From Mycobacterium sp. (lineage in GTDB: Bacteria; Actinomycetota; Actinomycetes; Mycobacteriales; Mycobacteriaceae), in NCBI GenBank assembly GCA_003987775.1, contig RXJD01000034.1, positions 1-64,000 of the forward strand: 64,000 nucleotides of DNA, read 5' to 3'. This document shows, one piece after another, positions 27,210 to 35,016 of this stretch. The position numbers and the translations under genes were made by a program. The notes beneath the pieces were generated by a model, which worked only from the letters and a program-made list of their open reading frames with translations, made no database searches and was not told the DNA's origin. Each line of letters begins with the position of its first letter. The stretch's first letter is position 1.

Positions 27210-29015
27210 GTGTCGTCGGTAAGCGCTGCACCCAAGGCAAATCTGGCTTCGATGTTCCTGGATCGAGTCGGCGCTTCAGCCGGCAAGGAGGCTTTTCGGC
27301 ACTTGCGCGACGACCGGTGGGTGTCGGTGACCTGGCGGGAGACCGCGGATCGCGTGCAGCAACTCGCGGCAGGGCTGCTCGCCTCGGGCATCGAATCCGA
27401 ACAGCGCGTCGCGATCATGGCGAGCACCCGCTACGAGTGGATCCTGGCTGACCTTGCCGTCATGTGCGCCGGTGCGGCGACGACGACCGTGTACCCCAGC
27501 ACGCATGCGGCCGACGCCACGTATATCGTGGCCGACTCGGAGTCTCAGATCGTCTTCGCCGAGGACGCCTCGCAGGTCGCGAAACTCGCCGAGAACCGCG
27601 GCGACCTTCCGGACGTTCGCCTCGTCGTGGTCATGGACGGCGAGGGCGACGGCGACTGGGTCATCACCTTCGACGAATTCGCCCGCCGCGGCGCCGCGTA
27701 CCTCCAGGAACATCCGACGTCGGTCGTTGACGCCGCGGCCACGGTGACCAGCGAGTCGCTGGCCACCCTCATTTACACCTCGGGAACCACCGGACGTCCG
27801 AAGGGGGTGCGCTTGGCGCACCGGTCGTGGACGTCGGCGGCGGAATTCATTCACAACGAGGGACTCCTCGGCGAAGACGACCTGCACGTCCTGTGGCTGC
27901 CGCTCGCCCACTCGTTCGGGAAGGTGCTGCTCGCCAGCCAGCTCGCCTGCGGATTCGTCAGCGCGGTCGACGGTCGCGTCGACAAGATCGTCGAGAACAT
28001 GGGCGCAGTGAAACCGACGTTCATGGCCGCGGTGCCCCGCATCTTCGAAAAGGCGCACGCCCGCATCGTCATGACGAGCCAGGGCGCCGGTGGCATCAAG
28101 GCCCGGCTGTTCGACCAGGCGTTCCGCGTCGGTCTTGAGGTATCGCTTCGGCGCCGTGACGGCAGGTCGGTGCCGCTGCCACTCAAGCTTCAGGTTCAGC
28201 TGTTCGACCGTCTGGTGTTCAGCAAGGTCCGCGACGTCTTCGGTGGCCGGCTGCGATTCTTCGTCTCCGGGTCCGCGCCTCTTAACCGGGAGATCGCCGA
28301 GTGGTTCCTCGCCGCCGGAGTGCTCGTCCTGGAAGGCTACGGGCTCACCGAATCCGCCGGCGCCGGCTTCATCAACCGGCCCGACAACTACAAGCTCGGC
28401 ACGGTTGGCCTGCCCTTCGACGGCACGGACGTGCGCATCGGCGACAACGGGGAAATACAGCTGCACGGTCCGTTGGTGATGACCGGCTATCACCATTTGC
28501 CCGACAAGACCGAAGAGGCGATGACGAAGGACGGATGGCTTCGCACCGGCGACCGCGGCAGCCTCGATTCCGACGGATTCCTCACCATCACCGGCCGCAT
28601 CAAGGAGCTGTTCAAAACGTCCGGCGGCAAGTACGTCGCACCGCCGGCCATCGAAGCCAAGTTCATGGCGCTCTGCCCGTATGCCAGCCAGTTCATCGTG
28701 TTCGGGGAAGCGCGCAATTACTGTGTCGCGCTGATCGCCCTGGATGGTGACGCGCTGACCAAATGGGCTCAGGAGCAAGGGCTTTCGGAGATGTCGTTCG
28801 CCGAGCTCACCCGCAACGCCAAGGTGCGCGAGATGGTCGACGGCTACGTGCAACAGCTCAACAGCGAACTCAACCGATGGGAGACCATCAAGAAGTGGGA
28901 GCTGATCGACCACGAATTGTCAGTCGACACAGGGGAACTCACGCCGTCGCTGAAGTTGAAGCGGGCGGTGGTCGAGCAGAACAACAAGCAGGTTATCGAC
29001 GGGTTCTACGTGTGA
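27210..29015 (+). CDS. long-chain fatty-acyl-CoA ligase (FadD15-like)
   Basis: 601 residues from the GTG at 27210, which has AAGGG six bases upstream; an ATG at 27204 lies directly on that site and is unlikely. ANL enzyme of the large long-chain class: ATP motif IYTSGTTGRPKGV, PLAHSFGKVLLASQ, EGYGLTESAGAGF, WLRTGDRGSLDSDGF, GRIKELFKTSGGKYV, and the C-terminal lysine region LTPSLKLKRAVVEQ. Length near 600 and the KTSGGKYVAPP block are typical of membrane-associated acyl-CoA synthetases such as FadD15, not of the 520-560-residue FadDs elsewhere in the window. It follows the tetR gene with a 114-base gap. Confidence 0.9.
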   Translation: MSSVSAAPKANLASMFLDRVGASAGKEAFRHLRDDRWVSVTWRETADRVQQLAAGLLASGIESEQRVAIMASTRYEWILADLAVMCAGAATTTVYPSTHAADATYIVADSESQIVFAEDASQVAKLAENRGDLPDVRLVVVMDGEGDGDWVITFDEFARRGAAYLQEHPTSVVDAAATVTSESLATLIYTSGTTGRPKGVRLAHRSWTSAAEFIHNEGLLGEDDLHVLWLPLAHSFGKVLLASQLACGFVSAVDGRVDKIVENMGAVKPTFMAAVPRIFEKAHARIVMTSQGAGGIKARLFDQAFRVGLEVSLRRRDGRSVPLPLKLQVQLFDRLVFSKVRDVFGGRLRFFVSGSAPLNREIAEWFLAAGVLVLEGYGLTESAGAGFINRPDNYKLGTVGLPFDGTDVRIGDNGEIQLHGPLVMTGYHHLPDKTEEAMTKDGWLRTGDRGSLDSDGFLTITGRIKELFKTSGGKYVAPPAIEAKFMALCPYASQFIVFGEARNYCVALIALDGDALTKWAQEQGLSEMSFAELTRNAKVREMVDGYVQQLNSELNRWETIKKWELIDHELSVDTGELTPSLKLKRAVVEQNNKQVIDGFYV

Positions 29016-29036
29016 AAAGCCGCGGGTATCGATCCG

Positions 29037-29513
29037 TTACCAATCAATTGGTCTTGCGTCGTCATCGCCCACGATAAGCACCCGTTGGTTTCCCAGGTGC
29101 TTTACGTATTCGCGCACCAGCGCGCGTTGTTCCGGAGTGTATTCCGACACGTCGATACGGACGTAGTCCGTTTTACTCAATTGCGAGAAAATGCGCCGCT
29201 CGAGGTTATCTAGGCGGAAATACCTGGCTGGGTTTGGCCCGATCGTGAAGTAAGTATCTTGTAATGGGTCTTGGTTGTAATTCTGCTGCTCTCGGGCGTA
29301 TTTATACCGGTCAGCGAAAACCCTCGAAAGGTATTCACGTTGCTCGGCGTTGTGCAAACGTGCCACATAGCCAGGCAATTCTTCGACAATCAGGTCGACA
29401 AGTTCGACAGACGACGGATCGCTGAGGTCTAGAAGGTCGACGTTGGCTCGAGCCATGTCGGCAAGGTGCCTGCCTATCGAGGGGTCACGCACACGACTGG
29501 CCAAAAATTCCAT
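29037..29513 (-). CDS. immunity-like protein, second copy (5' end possibly lost)
   Basis: 158 residues as opened by the ATG at 29513. It is a clear paralogue of the protein at 30034-30570: EFLASRVRDPS, DLLDLSDPSSVELVDLI, YAREQQNYNQDP, ARYFRLDN and the tail VLIVGDDDA correspond block by block. DNA upstream of 29513 keeps the same frame and encodes the rest of the homologous N-terminus (AGDILFLQHHWSSS), but where the paralogue has a GTG start this copy has GTC. So either translation begins at 29513 with a truncated N-terminus, or the copy is silent. The DNA is AT-richer than its neighbours. It follows an orphan toxin module, as an immunity gene would. No known family was recognised. Confidence 0.6.
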   Translation of the reverse strand: MEFLASRVRDPSIGRHLADMARANVDLLDLSDPSSVELVDLIVEELPGYVARLHNAEQREYLSRVFADRYKYAREQQNYNQDPLQDTYFTIGPNPARYFRLDNLERRIFSQLSKTDYVRIDVSEYTPEQRALVREYVKHLGNQRVLIVGDDDARPIDW

Positions 29514-29568
29514 TACGAACAGGACTGCACCCCGTGAACTCGACCAATGGTGTTGCAGAAATAATATG

Positions 29569-29862
29569 TCACCTGCGACTGCCGTAATCTCCCACTATTA
29601 ATACGTTCGGGTTGCCGAGCGTGTCGATAAACCTTCTGATGTCCGAACGCTGCTCAGCGCTGAATTGCGACACATCCACAGGTACATAATCGGCTTTGTC
29701 GAGATGGTTGGTTAATTTGGAGAGGAATTGATCCGTATCCAAATATTTTCCGTCGAAGTTACCGATCGCGTCGTAGGCTTTGCCGGTCCTTATGTCGATC
29801 CAGTCCATACCTTCGTGCGGGCTTCGCGCAAGCTGGACTCCTCGCTCGGCTTCCACCCGCAA
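29569..29862 (-). CDS. orphan toxin C-terminal module (CdiA-like), no proper start
   Basis: 97 codons opened by a TTG at 29862. The sequence (RVEAERGVQLARSPHEG, DWIDIRTGKAYDAIGNFDG, KADYVPVDVSQFSAEQR, NPNVLIVGDYGS) is homologous along its length to the last about 100 residues of the large protein at 30560-31846. The frame stays open upstream to 29919 and still reads FDLSEAETGL, so the homology begins before any start codon; no ATG or GTG lies in it. It has no N-terminal secretion domain. This is the layout of an orphan CT cassette in polymorphic toxin loci, which can swap onto the full-length gene by recombination. Fold inference: CdiA_C tRNase-like. Confidence 0.6.
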   Translation of the reverse strand: MRVEAERGVQLARSPHEGMDWIDIRTGKAYDAIGNFDGKYLDTDQFLSKLTNHLDKADYVPVDVSQFSAEQRSDIRRFIDTLGNPNVLIVGDYGSRR

Positions 29863-30033
29863 ACCTGTCTCAGCTTCACTCAGGTCAAAACTCCCTGCAT
29901 GTGCCGCCCAAAGTGCTTGTCACCTGTGGCAGAGGTTGCGACTCGACCGCGCGGCTGTTGACAACTGTCGGACCTGTTGCATTTTGCTGCGAACAGAACT
30001 CAAAGATCCGCCTCATCTTTGCCACTTGAGTCG

Positions 30034-30570
30034 CTACTGCGTTGTCGGTCGATCATCCCCAACGACAAGTACCCGCGGATTGCCAAGTTTGTCGACGTAA
30101 TCTCGCACCAGAGCGCGTTGCTCGGTCGTGTAGTCCGACACGTCGATGCGGACAAAGTCCGTCTTAGTCAACTGGCGCAGCGCTGATGACATCAGATTGT
30201 CCAAACGAAAATACCGCGCCGGGTATGGGCCCATCGTGAAACATGTGTCTTGGCTTGGATCGCGGTTATAGCTGCGTTGCTCCCTGGCATAGCAAAGTAG
30301 ATTCGCGAATATTTTTGTTAGATGATCTCGCAACCGGGTGTCTTCCAAGGTGGCGATATGGTTTGGTAACTCGTCGATGATAAGGTCGACCAGTTCTGAA
30401 GATGCTGGATCGCTGAGGTCCAGCAAGACTACGTTGTCCCGGATCATGTCGGATAGTTCTTCGCTTACCGAGGGATCGCGCACCCGGCTGGCCAAAAAGT
30501 CCATTACAAACTCGACCGACGCGCCTGAGCCCGACCAGTTATGTTGAAGAAAGAAGATGTCACCCGACAC
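30034..30570 (-). CDS. immunity-like protein of the toxin cassette, first copy
   Basis: 178 residues from a GTG at 30570 that overlaps the toxin gene by 11 bases, so it is translated right after the toxin. The first about 115 residues are predicted mostly helical (FVMDFLASRVRDPS, SSELVDLIIDELPNHIATL, LTKIFANLLCYAREQ). The last about 55 residues, from YFRLDN to VLVVGDD, resemble the C-terminus of the toxin itself (KTDFVRIDVSDYTTEQR against KSDYVPVDVSQFSAEQR). No database family was recognised. Its position directly after the toxin supports an immunity role, and no signal peptide is present, so it should stay in the cytosol. Local GC is lower than the flanks. Confidence 0.65.
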   Translation of the reverse strand: MSGDIFFLQHNWSGSGASVEFVMDFLASRVRDPSVSEELSDMIRDNVVLLDLSDPASSELVDLIIDELPNHIATLEDTRLRDHLTKIFANLLCYAREQRSYNRDPSQDTCFTMGPYPARYFRLDNLMSSALRQLTKTDFVRIDVSDYTTEQRALVRDYVDKLGNPRVLVVGDDRPTTQ

Positions 30571-31846
30571 TGCCGTAGTCTCCCACTATGAAAACCTTCG
30601 GATTGCGAAGTTCGACAATGAATCGTCTGATAATAGATCGTTGCTCGGCGCTGAATTGAGAAACATCCACGGGAACATAATCGGACTTGGCGGCGTGGCG
30701 CTCGATTTCAGGAAGGAATATGTTCATTTTGAGATGTCTCTGATCAAAATTGCCCATTGCATCGTAAGTTTTCCCAGTCGTAGGGTCAATCCAGTCGACG
30801 CCCTCATGCGGACTCCGTACCAGCTGTATACCGCGCTCGGCCTCCACACGTAATCCCGTCTCGGCTTCACCAGGGCGGAACCTTCCTCCGATGCCAGGAT
30901 CGGTCCCCAGCTCTTGCGCGTGAGGGGTGCTCAGGTCGAACCGATGGCTAGCTGGCACCGGCAAGTGTTCAGGTGCCGGGTGTGCCCAGTCGGGCACGAA
31001 GTGCGATCTCTGCGCCGGCACAGTCTCCGATTTGCCCAGTTCGGCTTCGAGCGCAGCCTTTCGGGCGTTCAGCGCATCAGCATTGTTGTTGTAGGTATTC
31101 ACCGCGCCGGCGTCGCTTGCCGGGGGCGGATTCGAATTGTGGTGACTGATTTCTCCCTGCAGCTGGCCATAGGCAGCCCGGGCCTGCTCAGTCGTCATCC
31201 GCGGATCGGTCGGCGGCATGGGCGCTGGATCCTCGGGCAGGGGAGTGTGCCGATCGACGAGCTGTATGCGAGGCTTGCCCGTCGCGGCGGTTGAGGGTGA
31301 TTTGCGGGGCAGCGCCGCGGCGAGGTTGATGATGTCGCCGGCAGCGGTTTCTGCCTTCCCGATCTGGTCTGCGACGGCGTTCTCCGCAGCCCACCATTTT
31401 GCGGCTTCAGACTTTAGCTCGGCCTCCGCTTCGGCCACGATCCTGGCATTCGCCTCGGCAGCTACCGTGTTGGTGCCCTCCGGCGGGTCGTAGGTGATGG
31501 TCAGATCGTCGTTGACGTGAACCCCGCGATTGGACTCGGCGTTGGCGATGATCTGTTTGGCGTTGGCCAGCGGTGGCATTAATGACGAACTGACCGTGTT
31601 GCTGATCTGTCGGGCGGCAAGATCTATGGTGTCGCGGAGCTTCGCCACAGCTTGAAAGTCTTGTCGGGAAAGCTCTTTGGCCGCTTCGGCGGTTGCGCCT
31701 TCCCAGTAGGAACCCCCTGGACGCTGCACGTGGCCAAGGTAGTCTTCCGCGTGCTGCTCCAACATCGCGACGCTGGTTATCCAACCGTCGATCAGGTCGA
31801 GTACCCGCTGCGGGTCGGTCTGCAGGATCTGCGATTTGGTCGACAT
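30560..31846 (-). CDS. type VII-type polymorphic toxin candidate: WXG-like N-terminus, CdiA-like C-terminal module
   Basis: 428 residues from the ATG at 31846. Residues 1-180 are mainly helical, with a W-x-G turn in GGSYWEGATAEAA (W48, G50), then long alanine-rich helices (RIVAEAEAELKSEAAKWWA). This is the plan of ESX/WXG100-like secretion domains. Residues about 195-325 form a proline-rich linker (RHTPLPEDPAPMPPTDP, HPAPEHLPVPASHRF). The C-terminal module from about 327 has GEAETGLRVEAERGIQL, GVDWIDPTTGKTYDAMG, SDYVPVDVSQFSAEQR and VFIVGDYGS, a pattern I associate with the CdiA_C (tRNase, BECR-fold) toxin family. No signal peptide. A small helical gene precedes it and an immunity-like gene follows. 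Toxin activity and secretion route are inferred. Confidence 0.7.
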   Translation of the reverse strand: MSTKSQILQTDPQRVLDLIDGWITSVAMLEQHAEDYLGHVQRPGGSYWEGATAEAAKELSRQDFQAVAKLRDTIDLAARQISNTVSSSLMPPLANAKQIIANAESNRGVHVNDDLTITYDPPEGTNTVAAEANARIVAEAEAELKSEAAKWWAAENAVADQIGKAETAAGDIINLAAALPRKSPSTAATGKPRIQLVDRHTPLPEDPAPMPPTDPRMTTEQARAAYGQLQGEISHHNSNPPPASDAGAVNTYNNNADALNARKAALEAELGKSETVPAQRSHFVPDWAHPAPEHLPVPASHRFDLSTPHAQELGTDPGIGGRFRPGEAETGLRVEAERGIQLVRSPHEGVDWIDPTTGKTYDAMGNFDQRHLKMNIFLPEIERHAAKSDYVPVDVSQFSAEQRSIIRRFIVELRNPKVFIVGDYGSVG

Positions 31847-31857
31847 GACGCAAAGCG

Positions 31858-32148
31858 CTACCCTGCTGCCGTCCGCAGCAGGGTAGGCATCGTATGAACC
31901 ACGTTCAGGAGCTCATCCTCGCTGGCAATGAAACCTTGGCGTGCCAGATCGATCAACTCCGCGATCCTCGTGAATCGACCGGCCACCGCAGCCCTGATCA
32001 CCGGCAAGGTTCGCGTCGACATCTGTTGGGCCGCAGCCAAAGACGGCACCGCTCCAGCGTCGACCACTCCGTCCATCATGATCAGCCCGAGCACGCCCTG
32101 GCTTACCTCGGCGGCCAACCGGTCGATGTCCGGCTTCAACCGCGCCAA
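31858..32148 (-). CDS. small helical ESX-associated-like protein
   Basis: 96 codons from a TTG at 32148; a GGAGG lies two bases before it, so the real start may be the TTG three codons later or a codon further up (the frame is open to about 32181). The product is all-helical (IDRLAAEVSQGVLG, LAAAQQMSTRTLP, RFTRIAELIDLARQG). Size and character resemble the EsxA/EspC-like or DUF2580-type partners that precede type VII polymorphic toxins in actinobacteria. No W-x-G is visible. It lies 11 bases upstream of the large toxin gene and was probably co-expressed as its chaperone or secretion partner. Confidence 0.6.
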   Translation of the reverse strand: MARLKPDIDRLAAEVSQGVLGLIMMDGVVDAGAVPSLAAAQQMSTRTLPVIRAAVAGRFTRIAELIDLARQGFIASEDELLNVVHTMPTLLRTAAG

Positions 32149-32181
32149 CGCCTCCAGATCTGCTCGCAGGACTTGGTCCCG

Positions 32182-32595
32182 TCACATCAATTTCCTCGCG
32201 ACGAACTCAGTGAAAGTCGCCCAAGCCTACCGGGCAGAATTGGCATGTCACTTCAGATACTCAAGCCCCCAAGAACAGTCGGCATGCCTGCCGCCAGCTC
32301 GCGAGCACCACGCGCTCTGCCAGCAATTGCTGCGTGAGCAAGAAGCGATCGGGTCGTCCTCCGCTCAGATGGGTTAGTGGTTGGCAATCACTAATCTCGG
32401 TATGCATGAAAAGTGAACAACGACAACTGACTTCGCACTGAGCATCGCTCACCGACGCCGGCCGGGGTGGTGAGCGGTACGCTGTTCAACATCCGGCGCC
32501 CGGGGGTGGACCATGCCGACAGTGTGCGTACCGCTGGCTGTCGATGAACACGACGGTGTCGCCGCCAAGAAAGCCCACCGGTCGGTGGGTCCGCG
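32182..32595. other. 414-base intergenic region between the toxin cassette and the FAD oxidoreductase
   Basis: No convincing gene is seen. The left part is AT-richer and belongs in style to the toxin cassette, whose promoter (minus strand) should lie here. The right part is GC-rich and precedes the oxidoreductase ATG. A 28-codon open frame at 32513-32599 overlaps that ATG but has no recognisable product. Confidence 0.4.
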
Positions 32596-34017
32596 ATGAC
32601 CACGGCCCTGGTGGTGGGTTCAGGCCCTAATGGATTGTCCGCGGCGATCACCCTCGCCAGGGCAGGGATCACCGTCACTGTCGTCGAATCGGCGACGACA
32701 GTTGGCGGTGGTCTGCGATCCGGCGAGCAGACGCTGCCGGGTCTGCTGCACGATCACTGCGCGGCCATTGTTCCGACGGCGGTGTCATCGCCATTCATGA
32801 AATCGCTGGACCTGGAATCGCATGGTGTGCGGTGGGCGTGGCCGGACATCGATCTGGCGCATCCGCTCGATGGGGGCGCGGCCGGCGTTCTGTACCGCTC
32901 CCTGCCGCAGACGGCTGAGGGGCTCGGCGCTGACGGCCGGCGTTGGTCGGCTCTGTTCGGTCCGTTGGCCCGCAACTATGACGAACTCGCCAACGATCTG
33001 TTGTCGCCCGTGCTCAAGGTCCCGCACCGACCAGTTCGCCTGGCAATGTTCGGTTTACCAGCGATGATGCCGGCAACGGCGATGGCCCGCTGGTTTCGTA
33101 CCCGGCAGGCGCGGGCCCTGTTCGCCGGCAACGCGGCGCACGCCTGGGTACCGCTGAGCCGACCGCCGACCGCGGCCTTCGCGATGATGTTCGGCGCGAT
33201 TGCCCACCGGTACGGCTGGCCTTGTGTCGTCGGTGGAACCGCCCGACTCGCGGACGGGCTCGCCGGAATCCTGCGTTCACTCGGCGGCCGGATCGAAATC
33301 GGCGTCGACGTTTGCGAATTGAGCCAGCTGACGGGATACGACATGGTGTTTTTCGACACCGGTCCCGGCCTCCCGTCGAAGCTACTTGGTGCACGTCTGC
33401 CGGTGCGGGTGCGTCGGGCGTTGGGCAGGCAACGCTACGGGCCGGCGGCTTACAAGCTGGATTTGGCTGTGCACGAAGGGGTTCCATGGGCCAACCCCGA
33501 AGCCCGCCGGGCCGGCACCGTGCACGTGTGTGGCAGCGAGCGGGACGTCGTCGCTGCCGAACGTGCTACCGCCAGAGGGCAGCTGCCAGAGCGCCCCTTT
33601 GTCATCGTCGCGCAGCAGGCGCTGATGGACCCGGGCAGGGCCACCGGCGGGCTGGTACCCATCTACGCCTATGCGCACGTGCCACACGGTTTCACCGGCG
33701 ATGCCACCCCGGCGATACTGCGGCAGGTCGAGCGATTCGCGCCCGGTTTCCGGGACCGCATCGCGGCCGTCGCCGAACACCGGCCCCGCGACCTGCAACG
33801 GGTGAACCCGAACAATGTGGGCGGCGACATCAACGGTGGGTCCATGGACATCAGGGCCTTCTTTGCGCGGCCACGACTGGCGGTCGACCCCTATTGGCTC
33901 GGCGTCGACTCCTACTATCTCTGCTCGGCGTCGACGCCACCGGGTGGCGGCGTGCACGGCATGTGCGGCCACCTCGCCGCCCGGGCAGCGCTGCGAAGAC
34001 TCGGCCGAAACGCCTGA
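32596..34017 (+). CDS. FAD-dependent oxidoreductase, phytoene-desaturase-like
   Basis: 473 residues from the ATG at 32596. The N-terminal dinucleotide-binding motif is ALVVGSGPNGLSAAITLARAG followed by VVESATTVGGGLRS, the arrangement of phytoene-dehydrogenase-like flavoproteins. The C-terminal flavin motif is replaced by LCSASTPPGGGVHGMCG, a conserved ending in this actinobacterial branch (the P-G-G-G-V-H-G-M-x-G block). A middle segment GRLGGRIEI-like FAD-binding region is GILRSLGGRIEIGVD. Substrate is unknown; carotenoid or other isoprenoid saturation/desaturation is possible. No signal peptide. It stands alone, convergent with an F420-type oxidoreductase gene. Confidence 0.82.
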   Translation: MTTALVVGSGPNGLSAAITLARAGITVTVVESATTVGGGLRSGEQTLPGLLHDHCAAIVPTAVSSPFMKSLDLESHGVRWAWPDIDLAHPLDGGAAGVLYRSLPQTAEGLGADGRRWSALFGPLARNYDELANDLLSPVLKVPHRPVRLAMFGLPAMMPATAMARWFRTRQARALFAGNAAHAWVPLSRPPTAAFAMMFGAIAHRYGWPCVVGGTARLADGLAGILRSLGGRIEIGVDVCELSQLTGYDMVFFDTGPGLPSKLLGARLPVRVRRALGRQRYGPAAYKLDLAVHEGVPWANPEARRAGTVHVCGSERDVVAAERATARGQLPERPFVIVAQQALMDPGRATGGLVPIYAYAHVPHGFTGDATPAILRQVERFAPGFRDRIAAVAEHRPRDLQRVNPNNVGGDINGGSMDIRAFFARPRLAVDPYWLGVDSYYLCSASTPPGGGVHGMCGHLAARAALRRLGRNA

Positions 34018-34032
34018 GGGCGGCACCGGCGA

Positions 34033-34965
34033 CTACCGCACCTGCGGCATCACGTCACTGGCCAACAGCTCCAGATGCGCCAGATCCGACATGTCGAGCA
34101 CCTGCGCATACACGCGTTGCACGCCCAGTTCGCTCCACGGCCCCAGCTTGTCGACGATCTCGGACGGCGTGCCGACCAGCGGGCTGTTGGAGCGCATCTC
34201 GTCGACCTCCCGGCCGATCACCGCGGCGCGCCGCGCCACCTCAGCCTCGTCGCGGCCGGCACACAAGACGAAAGCGCTCGAGTAGACGATGGAATCGGGC
34301 GCGCGGCCTGCCGCCGCGACGGCGTCCGCTACTCGCTGGAATTGTTTGCCGACCACGTCGATCGTCGCGAACGGCACGTTGAACTCGGCCGCGTACCGGG
34401 CGGCCAGCGCTGGGGTCCGTTTGGCGCCGGTACCGCCGATCACGATCGGCGGATGCGGGTCCTGCACCGGCTTGGGCAGTGCCGGCGAGTCGGCGATCGT
34501 GTAGTGCTCGCCCGCGTAACCGAAGGTCTCTCCCTTCGGTGTCGTCCACAACCCGGTGATGACGGCGAGCTGTTCGGTGAGCCGGTCGAACCGTTCCCGT
34601 ACCGACGGAAACGGTATCCCGTACGCCTGATGCTCTGCTTCGAACCAGCCGCTGCCGAGTCCGAATTCCACACGCCCACCGCTCATTTCGTCCACCTGCG
34701 CCACCACGATGGCCAGCGGCCCCGGATAGCGGAAGGTTGCCGACGTCACCAGCGTGCCCAACCGGATGCGCGACGTCTCACGGGCGATCGCACCAAGCGT
34801 CACCCACGAGTCGGTGGGTCCCGGCCCGCCGTCACCGCTCATGGCCAGGTAATGATCGGAGCGGAAGAACGCGTCGAAGCCGAGATCCTCGGCGGACCGG
34901 GCAACGGCCAGCTGGTCGGCGTAGGTGGCACCCTGCTGCGGCTCGACGAAAGCGCGGAAGTCCAT
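34033..34965 (-). CDS. LLM-class F420-dependent oxidoreductase
   Basis: 310 residues from the ATG at 34965, preceded by GAAGGAA at five bases. Luciferase-like TIM-barrel family: DFRAFVEPQQGATYADQL, RSAEDLGFDAFFRSDH, IRLGTLVTSATFRYPG, GRVEFGLGSGWFEAEHQAYG, and PIVIGGTGAKRTPALAARYA. This set is the F420-dependent group (TIGR03560-like) where the FG-G-GW block holds the cofactor. It would transfer hydride from reduced F420 to an unknown substrate. The C-terminus GPWSELGVQRVYAQVLD is standard. It sits 51 bases downstream of the YihY gene in the same direction. Confidence 0.88.
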   Translation of the reverse strand: MDFRAFVEPQQGATYADQLAVARSAEDLGFDAFFRSDHYLAMSGDGGPGPTDSWVTLGAIARETSRIRLGTLVTSATFRYPGPLAIVVAQVDEMSGGRVEFGLGSGWFEAEHQAYGIPFPSVRERFDRLTEQLAVITGLWTTPKGETFGYAGEHYTIADSPALPKPVQDPHPPIVIGGTGAKRTPALAARYAAEFNVPFATIDVVGKQFQRVADAVAAAGRAPDSIVYSSAFVLCAGRDEAEVARRAAVIGREVDEMRSNSPLVGTPSEIVDKLGPWSELGVQRVYAQVLDMSDLAHLELLASDVMPQVR

Positions 34966-35016
34966 GAGTTCCTTCGGTATCTGCTTGCACCGCAACGTGA
35001 TAGCGGCACGGTCGGT

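Noticed and set aside
23586..32148. Second attachment site (attR) for the relic integrase
   Set aside because: By eye I found no second copy of the tRNA-Tyr 3' end in the window; the island boundary may lie outside or be lost.
32513..32599. 28-codon open frame before the FAD oxidoreductase
   Set aside because: Too short, overlaps the start of a real gene and matches no family I know.
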